Origin: Sphingomonas aquatilis
GTDB lineage: Bacteria > Pseudomonadota > Alphaproteobacteria > Sphingomonadales > Sphingomonadaceae
Length of the DNA stretch: 64,000 nt
Reading direction: 5' to 3'
Assembly: GCF_014196115.1 (NCBI RefSeq)
Contig: NZ_JACIDB010000004.1
Coordinates: 223,129-287,128, forward strand
Part shown: positions 18,601 to 26,304 of the stretch, in pieces
How positions within the stretch are numbered: position 1 is the first letter of the stretch
Layout of the letters: the number at the start of each line of letters is the position of its first letter
The notes under the pieces: model-generated
What the model saw: the letters and a program-made list of their open reading frames with translations, nothing else
Databases searched by the model: none
Told to the model about the DNA's origin: nothing
Translations under genes and position numbers: made by a program

Positions 18601-19122
18601 ATCAAGGGTGTCGAGGTCGCTTACCAGCAGACGTTCAGCTTCCTGCCCGGCTTCCTCAACGGCTTCGGCTTCACGGGCAACTATTCGTATATCGAAAGCT
18701 CGGGCCTGCCGAACTCGTTCCTCAACGGCGGTGCGCCGGTGACGAACGTGGCCGCGCAGACGGTGCGTGGCAGCCTGCCGCTGGAGGGTCTGTCGAAGCA
18801 CAACGTCAACGCGACGCTCTTCTACGAAAAGGGGCCGATCTCGCTGCGTGCCGCCTACAACTGGCGCTCGAAATATCTGCTGACCGCGGCGGACGTGATC
18901 TTCCCCTATACGTCGATCTTCCAGGACGCCTCGGGTCAGCTCGACGCGTCTGCGTTCCTGAACGTGACGAAGGCGATCAAGATCGGCGTGCAGGGCGTGA
19001 ACCTGACCAACACCGTCACCAAGACATTGCAGGCGTATACGGGCGATCCCGCCCAGCTCGCCCCGCGTTCCTACTTCATGAACGACCGCCGCTTCTCGTT
19101 CATCCTGCGCGGCAACTTCTGA
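15673..19122 (+). CDS. TonB-dependent receptor (outer-membrane polysaccharide/oligosaccharide uptake)
   Basis: This 1149-residue outer-membrane receptor belongs to the long TonB-dependent type common in Caulobacterales and Sphingomonadales. It starts at the ATG preceded by GGGAGGA and has a signal peptide ending near GVAHAQS. A Thr/Ala-rich linker leads to the TonB-box/plug start EDIVVTGIRQSLANAQNIK, and the plug continues with VVDAITATDIGALPDRSV and EALQRVPGVSI. The rest is a 22-strand-type barrel with aromatic-rich strands, ending in RFSFILRGNF with the C-terminal Phe needed for barrel assembly. It imports oligosaccharides using TonB/ExbBD energy. The neighbouring GH9, GH10 and GH31 genes point to xylan or xyloglucan fragments. 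It has its own promoter region and a terminator. Confidence 0.93.
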   Translation: MRPTAPSHSTAASLVRLLRGASVGALCIASVTGVAHAQSVEQTEQTSPTAAKAGTGTAGTASATTPAASAQVDPAATSQASDSSASPEDIVVTGIRQSLANAQNIKRNSDTVVDAITATDIGALPDRSVTEALQRVPGVSISRFAAANDPDHFSVEGSGVVVRGLNFVRSEFNGRDAFAAGIGGQSLNFSDVPAELLGSVEVYKNVTAAAIEGGLAGTVNLNTRKPFDNRGFHMGVDAEGNYGDFRKKWTPTGSILISDTFETGIGTFGILGDLSYSRIRSRADGVQITNFQTRDNTQVPFQNGNGVLVCRNPLPSNSNTTTLPPAGSACGTASTAGADGFADLLPKAYAPLGGQYRTQEFDRKRDGIALAAQFETRDKSFLLTAQYLRSHTTNTTDEHTFEAAPDLSEYSTFPVGCVQNNDGPLYNGNGTVRAECPVGQFKNYVYDSNGLFQSGYITSPGTGYRTSRSGAPATTFLPTGGAQLQLARGQTYDRNLVSDYGLNAEIHPAERWSINLDADYTRSEHNNYSLSIFGATFADQELDLTGKLPSVISHKPNTLSASWAQPANTILAGETDAQYFADPRAQYWRAAMDHSEDSVGQEYQFKADVTYDFAEDSFFNKARFGARYADRDQNVKYSTYNWGMLSEIWAGNYPVTLDQYGGNQAQYYTFPNFFRGATNSPPGAYFYNGDMINGYGTAVNFLKQVEAVSRNQNGNTQQQWLPLAERPGVVAGTPYLPSEIQRVHQRDTAAYVMISFKSRSGLDFSGNAGVRYVRTGLDSFGTTTVPNQATLNISNPYSSRCAIAAPPAGAPPGATPSTPGGVCNLGPTGYALLQQFAGVNSVNLYNQAKNSYTYWLPSVNLKFGLTRNLIARLAGSKVLTRPDSALIRNFQQITIDGNGNFLSTVGNPYLKPATAWQFDATAEWYFSKVGSLTVDAFYKDVSNFFYQSVVSLPLQNNGVTFPLLTRGPANYNGHGKIKGVEVAYQQTFSFLPGFLNGFGFTGNYSYIESSGLPNSFLNGGAPVTNVAAQTVRGSLPLEGLSKHNVNATLFYEKGPISLRAAYNWRSKYLLTAADVIFPYTSIFQDASGQLDASAFLNVTKAIKIGVQGVNLTNTVTKTLQAYTGDPAQLAPRSYFMNDRRFSFILRGNF

Positions 19123-19129
19123 CGAAAAA

Positions 19130-19200
19130 GGCGGCGGGATATGCCCGCCGCCTCCACCTCGCCGGGCCGGTTCCTCGTGATCGAGGTGCCGGCCTTTTTT
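19130..19200 (+). terminator. Tandem stem-loops and intrinsic terminator after the TonB-dependent receptor
   Basis: The first hairpin is GGCGGCGGG (19130-19138) pairing perfectly with CCCGCCGCC (19144-19152) over a five-base loop. The second pairs GGCCGG (19165-19170) and CCTCG (19173-19177) with CGAGG (19182-19186) and CCGGCC (19189-19194), followed directly by six T (19195-19200). The second is a classic intrinsic terminator for the receptor gene. Confidence 0.85.
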
Positions 19201-19208
19201 CGTATCCG

Positions 19209-19790
19209 TCAGTTGTGCGGCAGCTTCGATCGATCGAACCCGGCGCCCAAATCGAGCAGGAACGCCGGCCCCACCTCGATCACCTGCTTCGCTCCGGCGA
19301 GCTGTACGCCGATCCGCGCCTTGCCCGCCGCGAATGCCTGGTTCGACACGCCCGACACGAAATAGCGCTTCCACCCCGCGCCGACATTCACCGTCTCGCC
19401 GATGATCTGCGGGTAGGGGGCATCGGCGCCGCCGACGTTGACGGGGATCGGCACAGTCGCGCCGTCCTTGGCATCCGGCGCGCGCAGATAGACCATCACC
19501 AGCAGCGTATCGCCGGCCGCGATCGGCTTGATCGTCGGATAGGTCGCGCCGACGTCCCACACGTTCGCCCCCGCCTTGCTCACCTGCACCCGTACGGCGG
19601 CGCCGCCGGGCACGTCCGTCGCCGGCACCTGCTTGGCGGTCTGGCCGGGACCATAGACGCTCCACCCGATGCCCGGCTGATTGATCGTCTTGTCGAAGAT
19701 GCTCCCCTGTGCCGGCGCCGCCTGTTGTCCCGCCGCCACGGCGCTCAGCGGCACCATGGCGAGCGCCGCTGCGAACATAGCCTTCATCAT
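19209..19790 (-). CDS. Small secreted beta-sandwich (CBM-like) protein
   Basis: This is a 193-residue exported protein: signal peptide (MMKAMFAAALAMVPLSAVAA) and then a single domain of alternating hydrophobic beta-strands. The pattern from GIGWSVYGPGQ through GDTLLVMVYLRAP to GWKRYFVSGVS resembles galactose-binding/CBM4_9-type jelly rolls that accompany GH10 xylanases. No catalytic motif is visible. It lies 46 bases downstream of the GH10 gene in the same orientation, so it is probably co-transcribed and helps bind xylan or its fragments. The first or second ATG may be used; AGGGAGA lies upstream of both and suits the second better. The family assignment is by pattern, not by a diagnostic motif. 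Confidence 0.6.
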   Translation of the reverse strand: MMKAMFAAALAMVPLSAVAAGQQAAPAQGSIFDKTINQPGIGWSVYGPGQTAKQVPATDVPGGAAVRVQVSKAGANVWDVGATYPTIKPIAAGDTLLVMVYLRAPDAKDGATVPIPVNVGGADAPYPQIIGETVNVGAGWKRYFVSGVSNQAFAAGKARIGVQLAGAKQVIEVGPAFLLDLGAGFDRSKLPHN

Positions 19791-19836
19791 CGTCTCCCTG
19801 TATGGCCGGCCGGCTCCATGCCGGTCCGGAAACGGA

Positions 19837-20982
19837 TCAGCGCGGACGCGCCGCGCTAAAAGCGTCCGCAATGGCGGTGCGCATAGGCTTCGGCCGCAAT
19901 GCGGCATCATACGGGGTCGGGCGCCGCGCGGCACGATCGGTGCGCGGCTCGAACCCCGGAATCCAGCTGTGCGCATCGCTCAGGCCCCACACCAGCACAT
20001 CGCGCAGCTGCGGATAGGCGAGCGTCACGTCCAGATAGCCGCGGGTAAAGTCCGCCACCGCACGATCCCGCACCGCAATGTCCGCAGGCAGGTTGTTGTC
20101 GCGCACGTCGAGCTCGGTGATCAGCAACGCATAGCCCATCCCCGTCACCGCATCCAGGAAGCGCCGCCACTCACCCTGCAACCGCCCAACATCAGCGCGG
20201 GCGTCCGTGCTCTGCGTGATGAGGTGCGATTGCACGCCCAGCGCGTCCACCGGCACGCCGCGCCGCCTGAACCCCTCGAGCAGCCGCAGCACGCCCGCGC
20301 GATGCGCCTCGTTGTGCGGTTCCCAGCTCATATAATCGTTATAGACCAGCTGCGCGCCCGGCGCGGCTGCGCGCGCGGTGTGGAAGGCAAGGTCCAGCGT
20401 CGGCTCCGCGCCGCCGATCGCCTTCGACAGTGCGGTCTCGTACAGGTGGCCGTCCGCCGGATCGACCGCCTCGTTGACTACATCATAGCTGCGGATTGTA
20501 CCGCCATACCGACCGAGCACGGTGCGGATATGCGTCGTCAGCACCCGTTCGCCCTCGGCGCGGGGTCGGCTGCCGAAATCATAGGCGTTCAGCCATTTCG
20601 GCTGCCATTTCGGCTGGTGCCACAACAGATTGTGCCCGCGCACCGCCAAGCCGTTGCGCTCCGCCCAAGCGACGATCGTATCGAAGGGCGCGAAGTCGAA
20701 CACGTCGGGCGCCGGGCGCAGCCGCTGCCACTTCATCTCGTTTTCGGCGACGACCAGCCCGCATTGCTGGGCGATCAGTTGCGCATAGGCCGGGTCGCGG
20801 ACCGGCAGGCCCGGCGGCGAGCCCGGCTGCCACGGGATCGCCGATCCGAAGCGCAGCCCCTTGCGCGCGGCGATCGCCTCCAGACTGTCGGCGGGGTGCG
20901 CGGCCCATGCAGCCGGCGCCGCCATGCCGGCGACGGCGAGCGCCGCGCCTCCCAAAACATCGCGTCGCGACGGCGGTGCCAT
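19837..20982 (-). CDS. GH10 endo-beta-1,4-xylanase
   Basis: This 381-residue family 10 glycoside hydrolase cleaves internal beta-1,4-xylose linkages with retention. The N-terminus (SRRDVLGGAALAVAGM) looks like a Tat signal. The catalytic barrel shows GHNLLWHQPKWQPKW (117-130), the acid/base E171 in DVVNEAVD, QSHL (251-254) and the nucleophile E290 in ITELDVRD. It is a single-domain enzyme of usual length. The ATG at 20982 has GGAGAGG upstream; longer in-frame starts would cover the operator-like site at 21001-21014. It lies 70 bases after the GH31 gene on the same strand, and the operator suggests its own promoter as well as possible read-through. Confidence 0.92.
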   Translation of the reverse strand: MAPPSRRDVLGGAALAVAGMAAPAAWAAHPADSLEAIAARKGLRFGSAIPWQPGSPPGLPVRDPAYAQLIAQQCGLVVAENEMKWQRLRPAPDVFDFAPFDTIVAWAERNGLAVRGHNLLWHQPKWQPKWLNAYDFGSRPRAEGERVLTTHIRTVLGRYGGTIRSYDVVNEAVDPADGHLYETALSKAIGGAEPTLDLAFHTARAAAPGAQLVYNDYMSWEPHNEAHRAGVLRLLEGFRRRGVPVDALGVQSHLITQSTDARADVGRLQGEWRRFLDAVTGMGYALLITELDVRDNNLPADIAVRDRAVADFTRGYLDVTLAYPQLRDVLVWGLSDAHSWIPGFEPRTDRAARRPTPYDAALRPKPMRTAIADAFSAARPR

Positions 20983-21000
20983 GATAGCCTCTCCAACTTT

Positions 21001-21014
21001 CGTTATCGCTATCA
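21001..21014. promoter_or_regulatory. Operator-like site upstream of the GH10 xylanase
   Basis: CGTTATCGCTATCA matches TGNTANCGNTANCA at 9 of 10 defined positions, 18 bases upstream of the xylanase ATG. A weaker similar sequence follows at 21022-21035. Confidence 0.5.
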
Positions 21015-21052
21015 TTGGCCTCGCTAACGCTGCCGTCAAGGACGCAGCGGTG

Positions 21053-23368
21053 CTACCGCCCGATCACCATGACCAGCGGATCGAGCGCCTGCCCGGTCGG
21101 CAGCCGTCCCTCCACCGACAGTTGGCCGCGGGCATCGTCCCACACCAATGTCGCGCTGCGTCCGCCCCCCGTGCGCCAGCCGTTGGTCGTCCCGTCGTCG
21201 TCATACAGCGTGAAGCGTGCGTCCCGCCCCGGATAGACGCGCACCTTGGCCAGCCCTTGCTCGCGGGCGGCGCTTTGCACCTGATCCCCGATCGGCAGGA
21301 TCGATCCGGCGCGCACGAACACCGGGATGCGGTCGATCGGCGCCGCCGCATCGATCCACTGGCCGCCGGTGTGGCGCTTGTCCGTCCACAAATCGTACCA
21401 GTCCGTCCCGGCGGGCAGATAGACGCGGCGGCTGGTCACGCCCTGTTCGGTGACGGGCGCGACGAGAAGGGCGGGGCCGAACATATATTCGTCGCCCAGC
21501 GTCTTGGCCGCCGCGTCGTTGGGGAAGTCCATGAACAGCGCCCGCATGAACGGTGCGCCGGTCAGGCTGGTCTGGCGTCCCAGCGCATAGATATAGGGCA
21601 GCAGTTCGTACCGCAGCCGCAGCGAGGCGGCCAGCACCGGTTCGGCCGCCGTGCCATAATCCCAGATCGCCGTCGCCGGTCGCTGGCCATGGATGCGCAG
21701 CGTCGGCGTGAACACATTATACTGGAGCCAGCGCACGAACAGCTCGGGATAGTCGCGATACGACGGCGCCATGGCGGTCGCCCCCGCCGGATCGATCAGC
21801 ACGGGGCGCTGCGCCGCCGGGCCGTTGGGCCACTGCCACCCGCCCGTATCGCTCGACCAATAGGCGATCCCGCTTGCCGTCATGCCTAGACCCGCAGGCA
21901 CCTGCCGCCGCAACGCCTCCCACGTCGATCGCACGTCCGACGACCAGAACAGACAGCCGTTCGCCTGCGTCCCCAGATACGCCGCCCGGCATAGGATCAG
22001 GTTGCGCATATCCGGCCGGTCGCGCGCCGAGCCTTCCGCGACGCTCAGCGTATGCAGCAGCGGAAAGACGTTGTGATAGCGATCGCCCGTGCCGATCGCA
22101 TAGTGGAAGCCGTCCGGCACCAGATCGGGTTCGGTCTCGTCCAGCCAGGCGAAGTCGAAGCCTGCGCTGAAGATATCGTCGCGGATCTTGCCCCAATACC
22201 AAGCGCGCGCATCCGGATTGGTGCTGTCGATCAGCGCGCCCGCGCGATCCGACCGGATCGGCAGCCCGTCCACCGGCTTGCCCTCCGCGTCCTTCAGCAG
22301 CCAGCCCTTGGCAGCGAGCGTGTCGAACCAGCGGCTCTCCTTCTCGAACCGCGGCCAGATGCTCACGATGCTGCGGACGCCCTGCGATTTTAGATGGGCG
22401 TTCATGGCGACCGGATCGGGAAACGCCGTCCGGTCGATGTCCATCTGCCCCATCCGGGTCCAGTAGAACCAGTCGAGCACAATGATGTCGAGCGGATAGC
22501 GGCGCTGCCAATACCCGTCCGCCACCGCGGTCAGCTCCGCCTGCGTCTCGTAGCGCGCCTTGCTCTGGATCAGGCCGAACGCCGATTTGGGCGGCAGCGG
22601 CGTCGCGCCGGTCAACCTGGCATAGCCCGCATACAGATCGTCGCTGGTGCGCCCGGCGATGACGAAAAACGACACGCGCTCGCCGACGTTGGATTGCAGA
22701 TGCGTCTGGCTGTGCAAACCGGGCGAGACGATCGTCGCCGACGGATTGTCCCACAGGATCGCATAGCCTTTGTCCGTCACCATGAACGGCACGCACACCG
22801 CTTCGCCGGCGGGGCGATCGTAATCGTGGCGGCAGTCGATCGTCCGCCCGCGCAGGTCGAGCACGCCGTCCTGATATTGGCCCAGACCGTAATAATGCGT
22901 GTCGGGCGTGTCCGCGAAGGTCGCGCCGACGCGGAACGTATGCTCGCCCGTCACGTCATGCGGCGCCATCTCCCACCCGGTCATCGCGGTCAGCGGCGTG
23001 CCGTCGGCACGGTCGAAGCGGATCGACACGGGCGGCAGGGACGGAGCGAAGTAGCGTTCCATTTGGCTCGGAGGCTTGGGCCAAGGTTGCGCCGCCACGG
23101 TGACGCGCAGGTCGCCCGAGGCGAAGACGTCGCCGCCGTCGCTACCCTGCTGTCGGGTCCAGCCCGCGGCATCGCTTTTGCCGGAAATGCCATAGCCCGG
23201 CAGGCCTTCCGCTTGGCCCCGATCCGTCGCGATCGTCACGCGCACGATCCCCGGCCCGTAGGGCTCCACCGACACCAGCGCCCCATGGCGCTCCACGGTC
23301 GCCAGCCGCTGTGCATAGGCAGGCGCGCTGCCGGCCAGCAGAGCGGCGATCAGGGCGAGGCGCTTCAT
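21053..23368 (-). CDS. GH31 alpha-xylosidase-type glycoside hydrolase
   Basis: This 771-residue exported GH31 enzyme has a signal peptide (MKRLALIAALLAGSAPAYA). The expected nucleophile is D410 in FDFAWLDETEPD, the acid/base D478 in FWSSDVRSTW, and a third conserved Asp is D507 in YWSSDTGGW. The extended WSSDVRSTWEALRRQV block is characteristic of bacterial alpha-xylosidases of the Xyl31A type that remove xylose side chains from xyloglucan oligosaccharides. Unlike Cellvibrio Xyl31A there is no room for a PA14 insert. Its ATG overlaps the SGNH esterase stop by four bases. Other GH31 activities such as alpha-glucosidase cannot be excluded, but the GH9 context supports xyloglucan. Confidence 0.88.
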   Translation of the reverse strand: MKRLALIAALLAGSAPAYAQRLATVERHGALVSVEPYGPGIVRVTIATDRGQAEGLPGYGISGKSDAAGWTRQQGSDGGDVFASGDLRVTVAAQPWPKPPSQMERYFAPSLPPVSIRFDRADGTPLTAMTGWEMAPHDVTGEHTFRVGATFADTPDTHYYGLGQYQDGVLDLRGRTIDCRHDYDRPAGEAVCVPFMVTDKGYAILWDNPSATIVSPGLHSQTHLQSNVGERVSFFVIAGRTSDDLYAGYARLTGATPLPPKSAFGLIQSKARYETQAELTAVADGYWQRRYPLDIIVLDWFYWTRMGQMDIDRTAFPDPVAMNAHLKSQGVRSIVSIWPRFEKESRWFDTLAAKGWLLKDAEGKPVDGLPIRSDRAGALIDSTNPDARAWYWGKIRDDIFSAGFDFAWLDETEPDLVPDGFHYAIGTGDRYHNVFPLLHTLSVAEGSARDRPDMRNLILCRAAYLGTQANGCLFWSSDVRSTWEALRRQVPAGLGMTASGIAYWSSDTGGWQWPNGPAAQRPVLIDPAGATAMAPSYRDYPELFVRWLQYNVFTPTLRIHGQRPATAIWDYGTAAEPVLAASLRLRYELLPYIYALGRQTSLTGAPFMRALFMDFPNDAAAKTLGDEYMFGPALLVAPVTEQGVTSRRVYLPAGTDWYDLWTDKRHTGGQWIDAAAPIDRIPVFVRAGSILPIGDQVQSAAREQGLAKVRVYPGRDARFTLYDDDGTTNGWRTGGGRSATLVWDDARGQLSVEGRLPTGQALDPLVMVIGR

Positions 23369-24168
23369 CGGCCCGCTCCCCGTTCGCCCAGCGCCCGGCG
23401 GATCGCCGCCTCGGCCACGGGCCGCATCGCCGCATAGCCCGCCGCCGTCGGATGCACGCCGTCGCTCGCCAGCCCCGGCTTCATCGCGCCGTGCCCGTCG
23501 TCCAGCACGGGATGATAATCGACATAGGTAAACCCCTCGCGCTGGGCATAGTCCCGGATCCACGCATTCAGCGCCGCGATCTGCGGCACCGGCTGCTTGT
23601 CCTTCGCCCAGGGGAAGGCGCCCGCCGGCGGCACGGAGGCAAGGATCACCCGGATGCCATGCGCGCGCGCCAGCTCCGCCATGCTCGCGATATGCCCTTC
23701 CACCGTCTCGATCGTCGCCGCACCGGTGTTGCCGGCGATGTCGTTGGTGCCGATCATGATGTGGACGGCCTGCGGGTGCAGGTCGATCACGTCCTGGCGG
23801 AAGCGGACCAGCAGCTGCGGCGACGTTTGCCCGCCGATCCCCCGATCGATCACGCCGTCGCTGAAGAAGGCAGGATCGAAATTGATCCAATTGTCCGTGA
23901 TCGAATCCCCCGCGAACACGACCCGCGGCCGTTCCTTCAGCGCGGCATTGGCGGCGCGATAGCGGCATAGCTGCCCGAAATCGCGGGTCAGATTGTGCAG
24001 CTGCTGCTCGGTCCAGCCGACCTTGGGATGGGCAGGGCAGGGATCGGCGACGATCCCGGTCGGGTCGCTTGCAAAGGGATCGACGGCGGCGCTGACCTGT
24101 GCCGCGGCGGGCACCGCGCCCGACACCAGCACCGCGGCGCCCATGATACCCAGCCAACCACTGCCCAC
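23365..24168 (-). CDS. Secreted SGNH/GDSL hydrolase, probable acetyl esterase
   Basis: This 267-residue exported serine esterase starts at GTG with GGGGAGA six bases upstream, and the signal peptide ends near PAAAQ. The catalytic triad is S89 in FAGDSITDN and D236/H239 in SDGVHPTAAG. GIGGQ (110-114) and IGTNDIAGN (139-147) supply the oxyanion-hole Gly and Asn. Family members remove acetyl or other acyl groups from sugars. It is the first gene of a two-gene operon with the GH31 enzyme, consistent with deacetylating oligosaccharides before alpha-xylosidase action. An operator-like site lies 20 bases upstream. An out-of-frame ATG five bases upstream of the GTG gives no recognisable protein. Confidence 0.87.
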   Translation of the reverse strand: MGSGWLGIMGAAVLVSGAVPAAAQVSAAVDPFASDPTGIVADPCPAHPKVGWTEQQLHNLTRDFGQLCRYRAANAALKERPRVVFAGDSITDNWINFDPAFFSDGVIDRGIGGQTSPQLLVRFRQDVIDLHPQAVHIMIGTNDIAGNTGAATIETVEGHIASMAELARAHGIRVILASVPPAGAFPWAKDKQPVPQIAALNAWIRDYAQREGFTYVDYHPVLDDGHGAMKPGLASDGVHPTAAGYAAMRPVAEAAIRRALGERGAGR

Positions 24169-24187
24169 GACATTCTCCCCTACCTCT

Positions 24188-24201
24188 TGTGAGCGCTATC
24201 G
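24188..24201. promoter_or_regulatory. Operator-like site upstream of the SGNH-GH31 operon
   Basis: TGTGAGCGCTATCG matches the locus motif at 8 of 10 defined positions. It contains the perfect core AGCGCT and lies 20 bases upstream of the SGNH start. Confidence 0.4.
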
Positions 24202-24362
24202 TAGCCGCCCGGTCGCGCGAGTCCAACCTGTCAGCCGGTCGGATTGAAAAAGGGGCTGTCCTACACGCTTCGTTCGATCTATGTTCCTGGCATAGGCCAA
24301 GGGATCGTCACGGAAAAACACCCTCTTCGGCGTGACTTTTGTGACCTTTCGAAGGGACGTTC

Positions 24363-25952
24363 GTGGACCAGTTGCTTGTCGTTGCCATTCTCGCGCTTGC
24401 CGCCGGCCTGCTGATCGGTTGGCTGCTGGCGGCCCGTCGCAGCGGCCGGCTCGCCGCCGATCTGGCGGTCGCGCAGAGCAGGGTCGCCGACGCTGAGCTC
24501 GTCGCCCGGACGCGTGACGCGGTGGAGCGCGAACGCAACGACGCGATGCGCGAACTCGCCGGTTTGCGTGCCCAGGTCGACGATCGCATCGCCACCGCCG
24601 ATTCGCTGCGTACCGAACTTCTCGCCGTCCGCAGCGACCGCGACGCGGCACGCGCCGACCTTGCCGCCGCCGGCGCGCAGGTCGAGGCCGCGGAGGTCCG
24701 GCTGATCGACCTCCGCGCCCAGATCGATCAGAGCCTCGCCGCGGCCGACCTGCTCCGCCGCGAACTGGCGACGATCCGCGCCGATCGCGATGCCGCCCGC
24801 GCCGATCTTGCCGCGATGCAGGCACAGAGCGAGGCATTCGAAGCCCGCCTCGCCGACATGCGCGAGGCGAAGGAGCTGATGGCGAGGCAGTTCAACGATC
24901 TCGCCAACAAGGCGCTGACCGACGCCCAAAAGGCGTTCCTTGACCGCGCCGAGGCCCGTTTCCGCCAGTCCGAAGAACTCGCCGGCAGCAACCTCAAGTC
25001 GCTGCTCCAGCCGGTCAACGACCGCCTGGCGCGCTATGAAGAGGGCGTCGCCAAGGTCGAGGCCGAGCGCCGCGACGCCTTCGGCGACCTCAAGGGCCAG
25101 ATCGAGCAGATGCGTCTCGGTCAGGAACGCGTCTCGGGCGAAGCTGCCAAGCTCGTCAACGCGCTTCGCAACGCGCCCAAGGCCCGCGGTCGCTGGGGCG
25201 AACAGCAGCTCCGCAACGTGCTCGAAACCTGCGGCCTTGCCGAGCATACCGATTTCGCGATGGAGGTCAGCGTCGCGGACGGGGAGGGCGGCCGTCTGCG
25301 CCCCGACGCGATCGTGCGCGTACCCGGCGGCAAGTCGCTCATCATCGACGCCAAGGTGTCGCTCAACGCCTATCAGGACGCGTTCGGCGCGGTCGACGAG
25401 AACGAGCGCCATATCGGCCTCACCGCCCATGCCGCCTCGATGCGCGCGCATATCAATGGCCTCAGCGCCAAGGCCTATTGGTCGCAGTTCGACGATACGC
25501 CCGAATATGTCGTGATGTTCGTCCCCGGCGAACACTTCCTCTCCGCAGCGCTCGAGCATGATGCAGGCCTGTGGGACTATGCCTTCGACAAGAAGGTCCT
25601 GCTCGCCACCCCCACCAACCTCATCGCCATCGCCCGCACCGTCGCTGCGGTCTGGCGTCAGGAAAAGCTCGCCAGCGAAGCCCGGGCGATCGGCGCGCTG
25701 GGCAAGGAGCTGTACGACCGTCTCGCCAAGGCCGGCGAGGATCTGCGCAAGGTCGGCAGCGGCCTCACCACCGCAGTGAACAATTACAACAGCTTCGTGT
25801 CGAGCTTTGAGAGCCGTGCTCTGGTGTCCGCACGCAAGTTCCGCGACCTCAACATCGAACCCGGCGCGCGCGAGATCGGCGTTGCGGAACCGGTCGAGGC
25901 TTTGGCGCGCTATGGAGACGACGTACTGCGCCTTCCCGACGCAGCCGAATGA
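24363..25952 (+). CDS. rmuC: DNA recombination protein RmuC
   Basis: This is a 529-residue RmuC-family protein. An N-terminal membrane segment (about 4-24) is followed by a long heptad-rich coiled coil (about 30-190), in which a block containing RSDRDAARADLAA is repeated. The conserved C-terminal RmuC nuclease-like domain follows, with RWGEQQLRNVLE, DAIVRVPGGKSLIIDAKVSLNAY and EYVVMFVPGEHFLSAAL. The D-x(n)-DAKVS arrangement resembles the PD-(D/E)XK core. RmuC limits DNA inversion at short inverted repeats in E. coli. The start is a GTG preceded by GAAGGGACG. It is followed ten bases later by the small repeat protein. Confidence 0.92.
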   Translation: MDQLLVVAILALAAGLLIGWLLAARRSGRLAADLAVAQSRVADAELVARTRDAVERERNDAMRELAGLRAQVDDRIATADSLRTELLAVRSDRDAARADLAAAGAQVEAAEVRLIDLRAQIDQSLAAADLLRRELATIRADRDAARADLAAMQAQSEAFEARLADMREAKELMARQFNDLANKALTDAQKAFLDRAEARFRQSEELAGSNLKSLLQPVNDRLARYEEGVAKVEAERRDAFGDLKGQIEQMRLGQERVSGEAAKLVNALRNAPKARGRWGEQQLRNVLETCGLAEHTDFAMEVSVADGEGGRLRPDAIVRVPGGKSLIIDAKVSLNAYQDAFGAVDENERHIGLTAHAASMRAHINGLSAKAYWSQFDDTPEYVVMFVPGEHFLSAALEHDAGLWDYAFDKKVLLATPTNLIAIARTVAAVWRQEKLASEARAIGALGKELYDRLAKAGEDLRKVGSGLTTAVNNYNSFVSSFESRALVSARKFRDLNIEPGAREIGVAEPVEALARYGDDVLRLPDAAE

Positions 25953-25962
25953 GGAACCCGCG

Positions 25963-26193
25963 ATGAAGGGCATGCACGCCGGCGATATCGTGATGGATCA
26001 GGACGGCCGCATCGCCGGCATGGTCGCGGGCGATGTCGTCATCCGTGCCGGCTGTGACGTCCGCATCAGCGGCATGGTCGCGGGCGACATCTATGTCGAA
26101 GAGGGTGCCCGCGCCCGGATCAGTGGCATGGTATCCGGCCGTGTCTTCAACGACGGCGGCGCGGTGCGCGTCAGTGGCATGATCGGCGGATAA
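25963..26193 (+). CDS. Small polymer-forming (bactofilin-like) repeat protein
   Basis: This 76-residue protein is built almost wholly of a repeat of about 16-20 residues, with three clear copies around RISGMVAGD or RISGMVSGR and degenerate ones at each end (IAGMVAGDVV, VSGMIGG). The regular Gly/Val pattern with hydrophobic residues every second position predicts a short right-handed beta-helix, as in bactofilin or polymer-forming cytoskeletal proteins, but at half their length. There is no signal peptide. The ATG at 25963 is preceded by GAGGAA and lies ten bases after rmuC, so the two are probably co-transcribed. A link to RmuC function is only suggested by position. Confidence 0.7.
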   Translation: MKGMHAGDIVMDQDGRIAGMVAGDVVIRAGCDVRISGMVAGDIYVEEGARARISGMVSGRVFNDGGAVRVSGMIGG

Positions 26194-26198
26194 ATGGC

Positions 26199-26243
26199 TT
26201 GCTCTACCCTGCGGCCTTTCTGCGGGCGGCGTAGGTAAAGCAA
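26199..26243. terminator. Inverted repeat between convergent genes, possible terminator
   Basis: TTGCTCTACC (26199-26208) pairs with GGTAAAGCAA (26234-26243) with one mismatch over a GC-rich loop. It sits between the ends of the small repeat gene and the convergent methyltransferase. There is no good T-run, so the terminator call is tentative. Confidence 0.4.
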
Positions 26244-26304
26244 TCGGAACAATCAGCCCCGATCGTTTTGGCCAAGGTGTTCATATTGCTGCAAAAATGG
26301 GCAA

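Noticed and set aside
21022..21035. Second copy of the locus operator next to the GH10 site
   Set aside because: Only 6-7 of 10 defined bases match, no better than expected by chance in this composition.
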